A stretch of 54,629 nt of DNA from Microscilla marina ATCC 23134 (GCF_000169175.1 NZ_AAWS01000060.1:1-54629); one strand, 5' to 3'; counted from the stretch's first letter, positions 17,462 through 26,838 are shown. A program made the numbers and translations. Notes: generated by a model not told the origin, from the letters alone.

Positions 17462-18559
17462 TTAGTTACTTTGTTTTTTCACCAAATTGGCTGGAACCAT
17501 TATTTGCTTACGTGATATTTTACCGGCTTGGGTTTGTTTTACTTTATAAAGGTAGTGAATATACTTATAACTGGATTTTAGATGAGTTACAGGATAATAC
17601 AAATACTTGACCTCAGAATTGTCTGTTCTTCCCAAAATACTACGATAAAACCCCTTAATGTTGCTTGGTACATAGCCGTCATTAAAAACAAAGTGACTAT
17701 TTACTATTGTTCCTTGTATTTTATCTTCATCATAAATATCCTCTCCATAATACATTTTGTTATATTTCTCTTCGGGAGCTTTATTGCGGTTCACCGCATC
17801 TAAAGGGTAAATAACTTTCTTAGGCTCACCGTCAGGGTCTTTGCCCGCAGGTGGCAATAGCATTTGTACAGCATCATCATACGCCATATTTACCAAATCG
17901 TCCCAAGCGTTGAGGTCTACGTGTTTTCTGAGCCAAACCTCAAAAGGAGTAGCTTTGCGGTAACGGTCATCTTTTTGGCTTTTTACTATTTCTACAAACT
18001 GCTGTAGTCCTATGCTATTTACATTGATAAACACCCTTTGTCCAGGGTCTATGTTCCAGTCGTAGCCCTGCCCGGTTTGTAGCCCCGCTTTGTGCTTGAG
18101 CCAAAACTCTTCAAATGTTTTCATATTGGCGCTAAACTTAGGTTTCATCCCGTACTCGCTCAGCATTACCTGGTTGTAGGGCGAGTTATATAAGTATATT
18201 TTACGCAAACCGTCTATAGGCGACATATCGGGGTAATAAGTAACTGCATATACCCAGGGCGAGTCGTTGGGTTGCACTACATCTACTACAGCCACCGTGA
18301 GTGTTTTACTTATTTTGTCTATTCTTATCTCGTGTTGGGCAGTTTTCCCTCTTGCTTTTATTGCCTCTTCCTCCTCTTTGCGTTGTACCACAGCATTGTT
18401 TAAAGAGGCTTTGTTTCTGTACTTGGAAGGTACCGGGTCTTGCTTTGCCTTGTGGGTCTTGTGTTTACTTTTGTGAGAGTCATTGGTACGACGCTGTTGT
18501 TGAGGTACTTGGTTTTGGGAGGTTTGATCTTGTTCGTTTTGTGCTTGTTTGTGTTCCAT
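17462..18559 (-). CDS. KTFEEFW-family protein A4, full length, with QRK motif
   Basis: The 365-residue protein has a hydrophilic Q/K/H-rich N-terminus (1-70) with the motif NAVVQRKEEEEAIKARGK, a beta-rich region (about 78-140: ISKTLTVAVVDVV, WVYAVTYYPDM), the block shared with A1 and A2 from residue 146 (MKTFEEFWLKHKAGLQ, YDWNIDPGQRVF, PFEVWLRKHVDLNAWDDL, LPPAGKDPDGEPKKVIYPLD) and a variable C-terminus (about 276-365). No signal peptide. PVVQRK-type motifs are common in Bacteroidota proteins linked to extracellular contractile injection systems with DUF4157; one motif is weak evidence. It heads the whole array. Function unknown. Confidence 0.75.
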   Translation of the reverse strand: MEHKQAQNEQDQTSQNQVPQQQRRTNDSHKSKHKTHKAKQDPVPSKYRNKASLNNAVVQRKEEEEAIKARGKTAQHEIRIDKISKTLTVAVVDVVQPNDSPWVYAVTYYPDMSPIDGLRKIYLYNSPYNQVMLSEYGMKPKFSANMKTFEEFWLKHKAGLQTGQGYDWNIDPGQRVFINVNSIGLQQFVEIVKSQKDDRYRKATPFEVWLRKHVDLNAWDDLVNMAYDDAVQMLLPPAGKDPDGEPKKVIYPLDAVNRNKAPEEKYNKMYYGEDIYDEDKIQGTIVNSHFVFNDGYVPSNIKGFYRSILGRTDNSEVKYLYYPVTHLKSSYKYIHYLYKVKQTQAGKISRKQIMVPANLVKKQSN

Positions 18560-18697
18560 AACTTATTTATAGTATTTGATTTTAAGGTAAATATTTTTTT
18601 CCGAAAATCCACCTTGTTTTCACGGCTAAACCGTGCGGTGGGTTGCCAAAAACTGTCGCCTACCCATTGTTATTGGAGCGACTTTGCATTTTATCTT

Positions 18698-18705
18698 CAA
18701 ATATA
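18698..18705 (-). promoter_or_regulatory. Candidate -7 box upstream of the A4 operon
   Basis: TATATTTG on the minus strand fits TAnnTTTG, about 140 bp before the A4 ATG. No clear -33 TTTG is seen, so this is weak. Confidence 0.35.
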
Positions 18706-18783
18706 AACATTTTGTTTAATATATTGCTCACTTTTACCCTAAAAACTCACCCCTGCGCAATAAGCGCATAAACACAAGCCCAT

Positions 18784-18817
18784 AAAAAAACCGCCTGTCT
18801 ACTCAAAGACAAGCGGT
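18784..18817 (-). terminator. Rho-independent terminator after the lipocalin-like gene
   Basis: Minus strand ACCGCTTGTCT, loop TTGAGT, AGACAGGCGGT, then seven T. Strong 11-pair stem with one G-U pair. Confidence 0.88.
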
Positions 18818-18841
18818 CAGCACTATGTTTTATACCATTGC

Positions 18842-19264
18842 CTAGGCAGGCACCAGCGTAAAGTTGATGGTCACCGAACCACCTTTGCCCGTAGTACTGC
18901 CCTGGTACTTAAGCTCAGTTGCACTAAAGCTCACCGCACTATAGGTAATGGCAGTTCCGGTAGAAGGGGTAAGGGTCAAGCTGGTTTTGTCGGTAGACAA
19001 AGCCCAGGTACCCGTAGTAGACGTACCCGAACGATCGACCAAGGTATAGCTCTTGGTGGTGCCATCGTTGGCAAGGGTCAGGCGGTATTGGCTAAACTCA
19101 GCCGTTACATCCAGGGTGCCCTCCAGGGCATTGCTCACCTTCCAGGCTTTCAGCAATTCGGTATTTTCAATGACAGGCCCATTGTCATCATTCTTCTTTT
19201 TGCAACTTTGAGAAAAAACGGCCACCATAGCCACCAATACTAAAAATAGATGTGTTCTTTTCAT
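18842..19264 (-). CDS. Lipocalin-like lipoprotein
   Basis: The 140-residue protein has a lipoprotein leader (FSQSCKKKNDD) and a small beta-barrel pattern typical of lipocalin-like domains of Bacteroidota: LLKAWKVSNALEG, YRLTLANDGT, TGTWALSTDKTSLTLTP, KYQGSTTGKG. This is a recognised fold class of surface or periplasmic lipoproteins without a known substrate. It is followed by a strong terminator and preceded by the NHL gene on the same strand 150 bp away. Confidence 0.78.
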   Translation of the reverse strand: MKRTHLFLVLVAMVAVFSQSCKKKNDDNGPVIENTELLKAWKVSNALEGTLDVTAEFSQYRLTLANDGTTKSYTLVDRSGTSTTGTWALSTDKTSLTLTPSTGTAITYSAVSFSATELKYQGSTTGKGGSVTINFTLVPA

Positions 19265-19414
19265 GAGTTAAATTTCTTTTGGGTGATAGTTTTTATAGCT
19301 TTCAAGCTTCAAGGGACAAGCTTCAAGCAACAAGTGGCGGAAGTCCGTGGCTTTAGTGTTAAAAAGCCCCGCTTCGCGAACCATAAAACTATAAAACCAT
19401 ATAACTAATTTAGC

Positions 19415-20989
19415 CTATTTTTTTTGAATTCTACGGGCTACCTTTTCTTCGCCAATTTGCAACAGCAACACATAGTTCCCCGCGGGCAACTGGCCCATAT
19501 CAATGCTTCCTTTGTGGGGCACACCCTTCGCCACGGTTTGTCCCTGCATATTTACCACCTGGTAGCTTACCTTGTTAGAAGCTTTGCCCTCAATGCTTAA
19601 GCGTACCTTGCCTTGGGTAGGGTTAGGACCCACCGTCAAAATACCCTCCTTCAAATCGGGGCTCACCCCGGTTACATTGCTGGTAGCGGTGCCCGTGAGG
19701 TTGATCGTATACGTGCCTTCGTCGGCATCGTTGCTGCCAATGGTCAAAGTGGCGGTGCTGCTGCCCAACCCGGCAGGTTTGTAGCTTACGCTAAACGTTA
19801 CATTGCTAAAGCCCGCAATTTTATCGGTTACACTGGTTTGGGTCACTACAAAGTCGGTGGCATTGGTACCACTCACTGCCACCTGGCTACCCGAAGTACC
19901 ACTCAAAGTCAAATCTATGCCGCCCAAATTCTCAATAGTGAAAGTTTTATCGCTCGACTGGCTCACTACCACACTGCCAAAATCTACCGTACTACCCGAA
20001 GCTATGGCTACCGTGCCTGCTTTGAGATTGATTTCCTGGGCGGGAGCCATTATTCTGATTCTGTCTTCAAGAGGATCACTTATATAAAGTTGTCCATTAG
20101 CATCAAAGTGTAGTTGGCGTTCACTTTTAGTAGTTCCACCTGCATTGTTCGAGTTGAACTTTTTTACAAAAGTGCCATCGCTTTTAAAAACTTTGATGTA
20201 ATCGTTACTGTTGTCATCATCCGATACATAGATGAAGCCATCCTTGTCAATGGCAATGCCTGCGGGCTTGGTAAATTGAGCGTCTCCTGTACCTGTGCTG
20301 CCAAATTTGCTCAAAAACGTCCCATCTTTGTCAAACTTCTGTATTCTATCGTTATTTCTATCTACCACATACAGGTTTCCGCTTGCATCCATCACCATGC
20401 CATCGGGACCAGAAAACTTTCCGTCAGTGGTGCCTGCGCCGCCAAATTGAGATTGATACGTACCATTTTTATCAAACTTTTGTACTCGGTTGTTATTAAA
20501 GTCTACTACATAGATATTGTCTGAAGCATCTATCACAATTGCTCTAGGAGTATTAAACTGACCATCACCATTACCATTGGTGCCGAATTGAGATAGATAA
20601 TTGCCGTCTTTGTCAAACTTTTGGATTCGATGATTACTACCATCAGTTACAAAAATATTTCCCTGACTGTCTTTAGCCAGCCAATAAGGAAATTCTAGTT
20701 TTCCGTTGGTGGTTCCTGACCCCCCAAACTGGGAGACATAATTGCCGTCTTTGTCGAACTTTTGTACCCGATCATTTATTCCTTCTGATACCCAAAAGCT
20801 GCCATCAGCATTAAACAGGATACCTTGAGGGGCGTTAAACTCTCCGTTGCCTGTACCATCGGTTACATTGCCTAAAGAGTCTTTGAGCACCAAAGTAGTT
20901 TGGGCGGTCAGTTGTAGGGGAGCCAGCAGGCACAGTGCCATCAAGATACTCCATAACCTTTGTGCGTTGTAGAATTTTGTTCGTTGCAT
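19415..20989 (-). CDS. Secreted NHL-repeat protein with choice-of-anchor D domain and T9SS sorting domain
   Basis: The 524-residue protein has a signal peptide (about 1-29, ending LTAQ), then six NHL beta-propeller repeats (about 40-315) built on IQKFDKDGNYLSQFG and similar units, then a choice-of-anchor D-like Ig domain (about 330-435: VDFGSVVVSQSSDKTFTIEN, TLTIGSNDADEG), and a type A C-terminal sorting domain (about 445-524: VGPNPTQGKVRLSIEG, GQTVAKG, LPAGNYVLLLQIGEEKVARR). T9SS exports it across the outer membrane and the C-terminus is normally cleaved. A promoter box sits 45 bp upstream. The ligand of the propeller is unknown. Confidence 0.9.
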   Translation of the reverse strand: MQRTKFYNAQRLWSILMALCLLAPLQLTAQTTLVLKDSLGNVTDGTGNGEFNAPQGILFNADGSFWVSEGINDRVQKFDKDGNYVSQFGGSGTTNGKLEFPYWLAKDSQGNIFVTDGSNHRIQKFDKDGNYLSQFGTNGNGDGQFNTPRAIVIDASDNIYVVDFNNNRVQKFDKNGTYQSQFGGAGTTDGKFSGPDGMVMDASGNLYVVDRNNDRIQKFDKDGTFLSKFGSTGTGDAQFTKPAGIAIDKDGFIYVSDDDNSNDYIKVFKSDGTFVKKFNSNNAGGTTKSERQLHFDANGQLYISDPLEDRIRIMAPAQEINLKAGTVAIASGSTVDFGSVVVSQSSDKTFTIENLGGIDLTLSGTSGSQVAVSGTNATDFVVTQTSVTDKIAGFSNVTFSVSYKPAGLGSSTATLTIGSNDADEGTYTINLTGTATSNVTGVSPDLKEGILTVGPNPTQGKVRLSIEGKASNKVSYQVVNMQGQTVAKGVPHKGSIDMGQLPAGNYVLLLQIGEEKVARRIQKK

Positions 20990-21033
20990 ACTTTATTTAG
21001 TATTTAGGTTTGATTAATTTTGTTTCCTACCTA

Positions 21034-21041
21034 CAAAGATA
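21034..21041 (-). promoter_or_regulatory. -7 promoter box of the NHL-repeat gene
   Basis: TATCTTTG on the minus strand is a full match to TAnnTTTG, 45 bp before the ATG. The -33 TTTG is not clear. Confidence 0.55.
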
Positions 21042-21432
21042 CGCCTTTCGTGAAATTTCATACTTTTTTTTGGCTTTTTTAACTTACCCGACCGTCTTCA
21101 CCCCTGGCTTGCGCCACCACAAGCGAACGCCCTTGGGTTGACTGCGTACTTTATTTTGCCGCCCACCCTTTGCCCATGCCCTCAAAGCACTGACTATCAG
21201 TCAGTAGAAGGGAGTGGTTGCCCAACCCCTTGATAACCAGTGGTTCAAGGACATCCGGCAGCAACGCCCACCCCAGAAGAGCCGCTGGGGCAAAGGGTGG
21301 AGGTTGGGGGCAAAACTTACCTGGACAATAAAAACCGCCAAACTTTGTCCGTTTCATTGCCCCAAATGTAGTATATTTGAAGTAACGCTTGTTGGCTCCG
21401 CATTCCTTAAAAACAAGGGGTTACTTTAGGCC

Positions 21433-21457
21433 ACCCCACCCCATCTAGGGGTGGGGT
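21433..21457. promoter_or_regulatory. G/C-rich hairpin upstream of the giant secreted protein
   Basis: ACCCCACCCC, five-base loop, GGGGTGGGGT: a perfect 10-pair stem in an otherwise AT-rich leader, 65 bp before the ATG at 21522. No T-run follows on either strand, so it is not a plain terminator. Confidence 0.45.
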
Positions 21458-21521
21458 ACAATGATTTACCTTAAGCAATCAATTTATTAAATCATCTTTA
21501 TTGTTTATTATTTTTGCATAT

Positions 21522-24500
21522 ATGAAAACGTTGACTTTATCCAAAACACAGGCATCTTTTACCTTACTTGCCCTGGTGGGTATCATAGGGCTATGGCTAC
21601 AAAACCCTCCGGCTACCTGGTCGGCTTTATGGCGGGCAACCCCCCCAGTGGTAGGCTCCCCTGAGTTACCAACCTTGCCCTCGGCTGATTTTTTACCCCC
21701 CCTCAAACCCACTGCCGTGGCGGGCAATGTCGTCATTACCGCCCCCGACTTTACCGGAGCCGCCGCCCTCTGCAAAGACGGGCAGTTTGTGACCTTGCCC
21801 AACATCACCCTCTACGAAACCACCAACGATAGTTTTACTTATACACCTCCAGGTGGAGATGATAGTGAAAGTATGGTGATTACTCTTAGGGTAAGAACCG
21901 CCAACGCCACCAATTTTGAGTTCAAAACCGGCCCCGGTTCAGTCAGTGTAACTGCCAATACTTCGGGCACCAATATTACCTCTATCAGCACTACTGATGT
22001 TAGCCCAGGATCTGTCTATTACTTTGATATCACTTTTAGTTTATTAGGGAATGATAAATTAGATGCCATTACTATTTCGGGCTTGCAAGTAAAAGCCTTA
22101 TCCAATACAGCAGTAGCGGAGGAGTTTTTATATGCTGGAACAGCTACTACTGATGGGGTTTTCACTGGGCTGACTGAGGCTGGGGCAGGTGGTGTTCCAA
22201 ATGCCAACACTACTCGTTTTGCCAAATATGGCTCCAAAGATGCTCCCGCTGATGTTACTTTTACCGGGCTAACCAATGTAGATATATGTGCAGGTGCTAC
22301 TTTTGAGGCGACCGACAAATTCAATGTAAGTGCAGGTGCAGGTACCACCAATTGGTACTCCGACTTTGCCCTCACCACCCAGGTAGCCACTGGAAACGAG
22401 GTAACCGTACTCAATGGTACCGAAGGCGATGGCAGCAATGATTTGATTGGGGTAAACCCCACCACGGCTGCTACCCTTACTTATTATGTCCGCCGGGAAC
22501 ACAATGGTTGCTACAGCACGGTCAAAACAGTGACAGTTACCGTACACCCTATTCCTGATGTTTTTCTTACCCTCAACTTGGCAAGCAACCAAATATGTTC
22601 TGATGGTACGATTGGGTACACTGCCTCTAGCCCCACCTCCGATGTATACACCTTCCAAATAAGGCCTTCAGGAGGATCCTATGTCAATGCTACTACTTAT
22701 GGAGCAGTAGACGCTGCCGCAGGTACTTTTACATCTAATGCTGATGTTTTTGCCGCAGGAACGTATGAAATAAGGGTAAGAGGCAAGGTTAACTCTACGG
22801 GCTGTATCAACTGGACAAACCCAAAAACATTTACTGTGGTGACAAAACCAACAATTCCCAATATCAATGCGGCATCGGCAGTGACCAAAGGGAACGCCAT
22901 TCCATTGACCGCAAGCAACAACGGAGCAAGCCGGGATGAAGAGCGTTTTGAAGGAGAGGGAGTAATACAAGTTGGTCCAAATTCTTATGAATTCAATACG
23001 TCTTCTCTTACCGAAGGTAATCCATACGATGTTACCTATAGGTATAGGGTAGGCGACTGTTGGGCGTTTAATACCAAAACAATTACCGTACAAGCTGCTC
23101 AACCCCTCTTTACTAACATTACCAACCCCAATATATGTGAACAAAGGTCAGTTTTTACCCTAAATATTAATGCTGCCAAAACCGAATTGAAAAATACATT
23201 TCCTTGTGCCTCTACTGCTGTTACCTATGCAGTCAGTTGCAATGTCCCTGGCATGTTGTCAGGTAGCCCTAGTACATCGGTGAGTAGTTATACTTTTAAC
23301 CCTACTGCAGTTCCCTCAGCTCCCCAAGCGGTTGAACTTACTGTAACAGCCACGCATACTTGTACTTTGGGGGGACCACAAATAAAAACTTCTACTACTA
23401 CTGTCAATATTTTTAAAGCACTTAACTTAGTGATTGATCAGGCCGCACTTAATCCAGGTGGGTATTGTGATAATAATAATACAAACATTCCTTTTACGCT
23501 GAAAGATGGGGCAAATGTATTGACCGATAAGGTAACTTTTGTGCTCAACGGAGCAAATATAGCAGATGGAGACGCAAGGCTTGACAATGCCAACCGTACT
23601 TTTAACCCTCAAGAGCTAGGCGCAGGTACCCATGTTATCAAGTTTAAGTATACCAATGTGTGTTCAGATGAGTCACCTTCGGTAACTATCAAGGTAACAT
23701 CACCAGCCAACACCGATTTTAAAGATATTACCCTCAACACCTATTGCAACGATGTAGGTAATATGCTTCAGTTAGCTCCTACTATTGGAGGGGTACCAGT
23801 GACTATATTTGAGTCTACAAAAGGCTTTTTTACCATTGATGGAAACCCTCAACCTAATGGACAAAACTTTATTGACCTGAGTACACTTAATGTAGGTGTC
23901 CATACCATTACTTATGTGTATACCGATGGAGCGTGTTCTAATGTAGTGGGACCACGCAACCTGACCATAGAAGCCAAGCCTACTTTAGTATTAGATGGTT
24001 TGGCCGCAAAATATTGTCAAAATGAGCCAGCAGTTACACTCACGGGTAAAGTAACTGTGGGAGCCAACCCGGAAACCACTGTAACGTTGCTAAAAGCCTC
24101 TAATGATTATATTGAGCTAAGACTTCTGCCTGCAGGTACTCCCTTTGTGTTAGATGAGGATCAACTAGACCCTTCAAAACTTAGTGCAGGTACTTATGAC
24201 GTTACCTTTGTGCATAAAGAAACAGCCACTTATTTATGTGAGTCACGTATTACTTCGTCTTTAATTATTCATACTCCCCCTGCACCATCTTTTAATGGCA
24301 TTAGTAAAAACCAACAATTTTGTGAGGATGTAGGAGTCATACCATTAGAACCATTGGTAAATAACCGCCCACCTCTGTTGCCAGGGAAGGGTTTTTTCAG
24401 AGTTTGGCAAGACAGTCCAAGTTTGTTTGATAAAAACATTGTGGGTACAGGCATTAACTCTACTACCGATTTGAGTGGGGTAGGTATTTATCATATCACT

Positions 24501-26735
24501 TACAACTACCTGGATGACAATAACTGTAATGGCGTGAGCGATACTGTTACTTTTCAATTGTTATCTGCTCCTCAAAATCTAAAGGTGACCACTTTTAAAG
24601 AGGAAAACATAGCCGAAATTAAGTATACTGCTACGGCTGATGGGGTAGACCCTTTATGGAAATGGAATTGGGACTTTGCTGATGGAACCACCGCTGATAC
24701 CATTGTGGCATTGAAAAAGTTGGACGTGAACACCAATAGTATTTTAAATACCTATACTATTCAAGCCTTTAACGGAGGGGGATGTGTAGTAAGTTTTACC
24801 AAAAGTTATGTGGTAAACTTTGATTTTACTGGTTTATGTCAAGGGAGCCCTACCCAGTTTACTGATCAATCAAGTTCTTCAACAGATAACTTTACCAGTT
24901 GGGCTTGGGACTTTGGCGACGGTAGCACTTCTACTGCTCAAAACCCTGCCCATACTTACACCAACATTGGTACTTACCGGGTAACCCTTACTGTAACTAC
25001 TGACGATGGCAGATCATCACATACCATTCGCAAACGGGTAGACATATTTCCTGGGGTGATTGTTACCCCTACGAGTCCCTATAACGAAGATTTTTCGGGA
25101 GGACGAGCTGGTTGGATAGCCAATGGAAATGTAGTAGTCGCTGGTGTAAAAAAAGATAGCTCAAGTTGGCAGCTCAAAACTCCGGCTGGCCTTGCCCAAC
25201 ATATTCCAGCTGATAAAGGCAATGCCTGGGTAACTGATAATAGCAACAACCCAGCTAAAACTGATACTGTAGCCAACTACAATGCCAACGAACAATCGTA
25301 CGTAGAAAGTCCTTGCTTTAATATTACTACTTTGAATCGGCCTATGGTATCGTTTGATTATTGGGTAGATACTGACCTGGGAGATGATGGAGTGGTATTA
25401 TTGTATACCATAGATGATGGTAAAACCTGGTTTAGAGTTGGGCAACAAAACCAAGGCTTAGATTGGTACAATTCTCGTCCTATTCTAGGTAAACCAGGCA
25501 ATGATTTTACTATTGATAATGGCGACGGACAGGGTTGGTCAGGCAATGCACAAAGTACAAACCCTGCCTTGGGTTGGAAGACAGCGCGCTTTGGTTTAGA
25601 TGGTGTACTGCAGCGCATGGATGCTGCCAATTTAACTACCAGATTGTTAAGGTTTAGAGTAGCTTTTGGTAGTAACGCTGATAATAACCCAAAAGCAAAG
25701 TATGATGGGTTTGCTTTTGATAACTTTCAGATTACTAACCGAAACCGCCTGGTGTTGATGGAGTACTTTATCAATCAGGCCACCACCAACGCCGCTACCC
25801 TGGATGCCACCACCCACACGTATGCCAGCAGCAAAGCCGAGGCGATTAATATTCATTACCATACGGCTTTTCCTGGCAATGACGTGATCAATAACCAAAA
25901 CCCAAAAGACCCCAGTGGCCGGGCGTTTCACTATGGCATACGTGAAGTACCCCGCCCCACCCTTGACGGGCAAGTAAGAGATGAGTCAATTACCGGGAGT
26001 TATGCCGGTACCTGGGTAGACACGGCTTTTGCTCAGCGTACTTTACGCGCGGCTCCTTTCTTAATTAATATAAGCCAACCTACAGCCACCAATGGCACCT
26101 TGACTGTTTCGGCTACTATAAACGCCATCGAAGCACTTGACCGCAAGGTAGTCATGCACATTGCCGTGATAGAAGACACTGTTAACATTGAGGGCAATAA
26201 CTACTACAATGCAGTACGCAAAATGTTGCCCGATGCAGCAGGTACCTTCCGGGCCCAGTCTTGGGTGGTAGGCGATAGCCAAACATTGAACGAAACCTGG
26301 AACTACAGTGCTGTAACAGGGCTTTCGCCCAATCACCTGCGGGTGGTGGTGTTTGTGGCAGATTATGAAACCAACGAAATATACCAGGCTGAGGTAAGCG
26401 ATGTGCTGGCAAACGGCCGTGAAAACGATGTCAATGATGAAAATCAGGTAACTGGAGTTGTAGATGATTTGAAATCAGGTAAGTGGAGCATATTTCCCAA
26501 CCCGGCTGCCGATCAATTAAACATCTCCTTTCCTGCCAATGGGTCTGCCAAAAGCCTGACCGAGGACATCAAGTGGGAGGTAGTGAATGTGTCGGGGCAA
26601 ACGGTCAAACAAGGACGTTGGGCGCGTGGTAGTCGTCAATGGTCATTGAGGGTAAATGACCTTGCCTCCGGGGTGTATATTATCAAGTTGAGCAACCGCC
26701 AGTTTACGGTGCAACGACGTTTTGAAAAGCACTAA
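21522..26735 (+). CDS. Giant secreted adhesin-like protein with PKD domains, Omp28-like module and T9SS sorting domain
   Basis: From the ATG at 21522 (a TTG at 21501 is in frame but precedes the leader MKTLTLSKTQASFTLLALVG) the protein has 1737 residues. Order: signal peptide, many Ig-like/gliding-motility-type beta modules (to about 1040), a degenerate PKD (WKWNWDFADGTTAD near 1048), a good PKD (WAWDFGDGSTSTAQNPAHTY near 1126), a MAM-like/concanavalin region with YNEDFSGGRAGWIANG and VSFDYWVDTD (about 1187-1403), an Omp28-like module starting RLVLMEYFINQ (about 1411), and a type A sorting domain (about 1650-1737: WSIFPNPAADQLNISF, GVYIIKLSNRQFTVQRRF). Predicted cell-surface or secreted adhesion/scaffold protein. 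A strong terminator follows. Confidence 0.9.
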   Translation: MKTLTLSKTQASFTLLALVGIIGLWLQNPPATWSALWRATPPVVGSPELPTLPSADFLPPLKPTAVAGNVVITAPDFTGAAALCKDGQFVTLPNITLYETTNDSFTYTPPGGDDSESMVITLRVRTANATNFEFKTGPGSVSVTANTSGTNITSISTTDVSPGSVYYFDITFSLLGNDKLDAITISGLQVKALSNTAVAEEFLYAGTATTDGVFTGLTEAGAGGVPNANTTRFAKYGSKDAPADVTFTGLTNVDICAGATFEATDKFNVSAGAGTTNWYSDFALTTQVATGNEVTVLNGTEGDGSNDLIGVNPTTAATLTYYVRREHNGCYSTVKTVTVTVHPIPDVFLTLNLASNQICSDGTIGYTASSPTSDVYTFQIRPSGGSYVNATTYGAVDAAAGTFTSNADVFAAGTYEIRVRGKVNSTGCINWTNPKTFTVVTKPTIPNINAASAVTKGNAIPLTASNNGASRDEERFEGEGVIQVGPNSYEFNTSSLTEGNPYDVTYRYRVGDCWAFNTKTITVQAAQPLFTNITNPNICEQRSVFTLNINAAKTELKNTFPCASTAVTYAVSCNVPGMLSGSPSTSVSSYTFNPTAVPSAPQAVELTVTATHTCTLGGPQIKTSTTTVNIFKALNLVIDQAALNPGGYCDNNNTNIPFTLKDGANVLTDKVTFVLNGANIADGDARLDNANRTFNPQELGAGTHVIKFKYTNVCSDESPSVTIKVTSPANTDFKDITLNTYCNDVGNMLQLAPTIGGVPVTIFESTKGFFTIDGNPQPNGQNFIDLSTLNVGVHTITYVYTDGACSNVVGPRNLTIEAKPTLVLDGLAAKYCQNEPAVTLTGKVTVGANPETTVTLLKASNDYIELRLLPAGTPFVLDEDQLDPSKLSAGTYDVTFVHKETATYLCESRITSSLIIHTPPAPSFNGISKNQQFCEDVGVIPLEPLVNNRPPLLPGKGFFRVWQDSPSLFDKNIVGTGINSTTDLSGVGIYHITYNYLDDNNCNGVSDTVTFQLLSAPQNLKVTTFKEENIAEIKYTATADGVDPLWKWNWDFADGTTADTIVALKKLDVNTNSILNTYTIQAFNGGGCVVSFTKSYVVNFDFTGLCQGSPTQFTDQSSSSTDNFTSWAWDFGDGSTSTAQNPAHTYTNIGTYRVTLTVTTDDGRSSHTIRKRVDIFPGVIVTPTSPYNEDFSGGRAGWIANGNVVVAGVKKDSSSWQLKTPAGLAQHIPADKGNAWVTDNSNNPAKTDTVANYNANEQSYVESPCFNITTLNRPMVSFDYWVDTDLGDDGVVLLYTIDDGKTWFRVGQQNQGLDWYNSRPILGKPGNDFTIDNGDGQGWSGNAQSTNPALGWKTARFGLDGVLQRMDAANLTTRLLRFRVAFGSNADNNPKAKYDGFAFDNFQITNRNRLVLMEYFINQATTNAATLDATTHTYASSKAEAINIHYHTAFPGNDVINNQNPKDPSGRAFHYGIREVPRPTLDGQVRDESITGSYAGTWVDTAFAQRTLRAAPFLINISQPTATNGTLTVSATINAIEALDRKVVMHIAVIEDTVNIEGNNYYNAVRKMLPDAAGTFRAQSWVVGDSQTLNETWNYSAVTGLSPNHLRVVVFVADYETNEIYQAEVSDVLANGRENDVNDENQVTGVVDDLKSGKWSIFPNPAADQLNISFPANGSAKSLTEDIKWEVVNVSGQTVKQGRWARGSRQWSLRVNDLASGVYIIKLSNRQFTVQRRFEKH

Positions 26736-26763
26736 GCATTACATAAAATGGTAGGAATTGATT

Positions 26764-26800
26764 CCCGGATAAAGTACAGGCTTTATCCGGGATTTTTTTT
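26764..26800 (+). terminator. Rho-independent terminator of the giant secreted protein
   Basis: CCCGGATAAAG, loop TACAGG, CTTTATCCGGG, then eight T, 29 bp after the stop. Confidence 0.92.
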
Positions 26801-26803
26801 GAT

Positions 26804-26838
26804 TATACCTGGCAGGTTTCTAAAACCTGCCAGGTATA
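26804..26838. repeat. Perfect extragenic palindrome
   Basis: TATACCTGGCAGGTTT and its exact inverse are separated by CTA. The 16-pair hairpin lies right after the terminator and looks like a REP/MITE-type intergenic element. The remaining 200 bp to the permease gene hold no gene. Confidence 0.75.

Larger units (their letters stand above)
20990..21521. other. Divergent intergenic region between two secreted-protein genes
   Basis: About 530 bp without a credible gene. It holds the NHL-gene promoter (21034-21041) and a G/C-rich hairpin (21433-21457). The short frames at 21151-21357 (minus) and 21214-21429 (plus) overlap each other and lack family features. Confidence 0.5.

Noticed and set aside
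19968-20524. Plus-strand frames inside the NHL-repeat gene
   Set aside because: Antisense shadows of a repetitive beta-propeller gene with a clear signal peptide and sorting domain on the minus strand.
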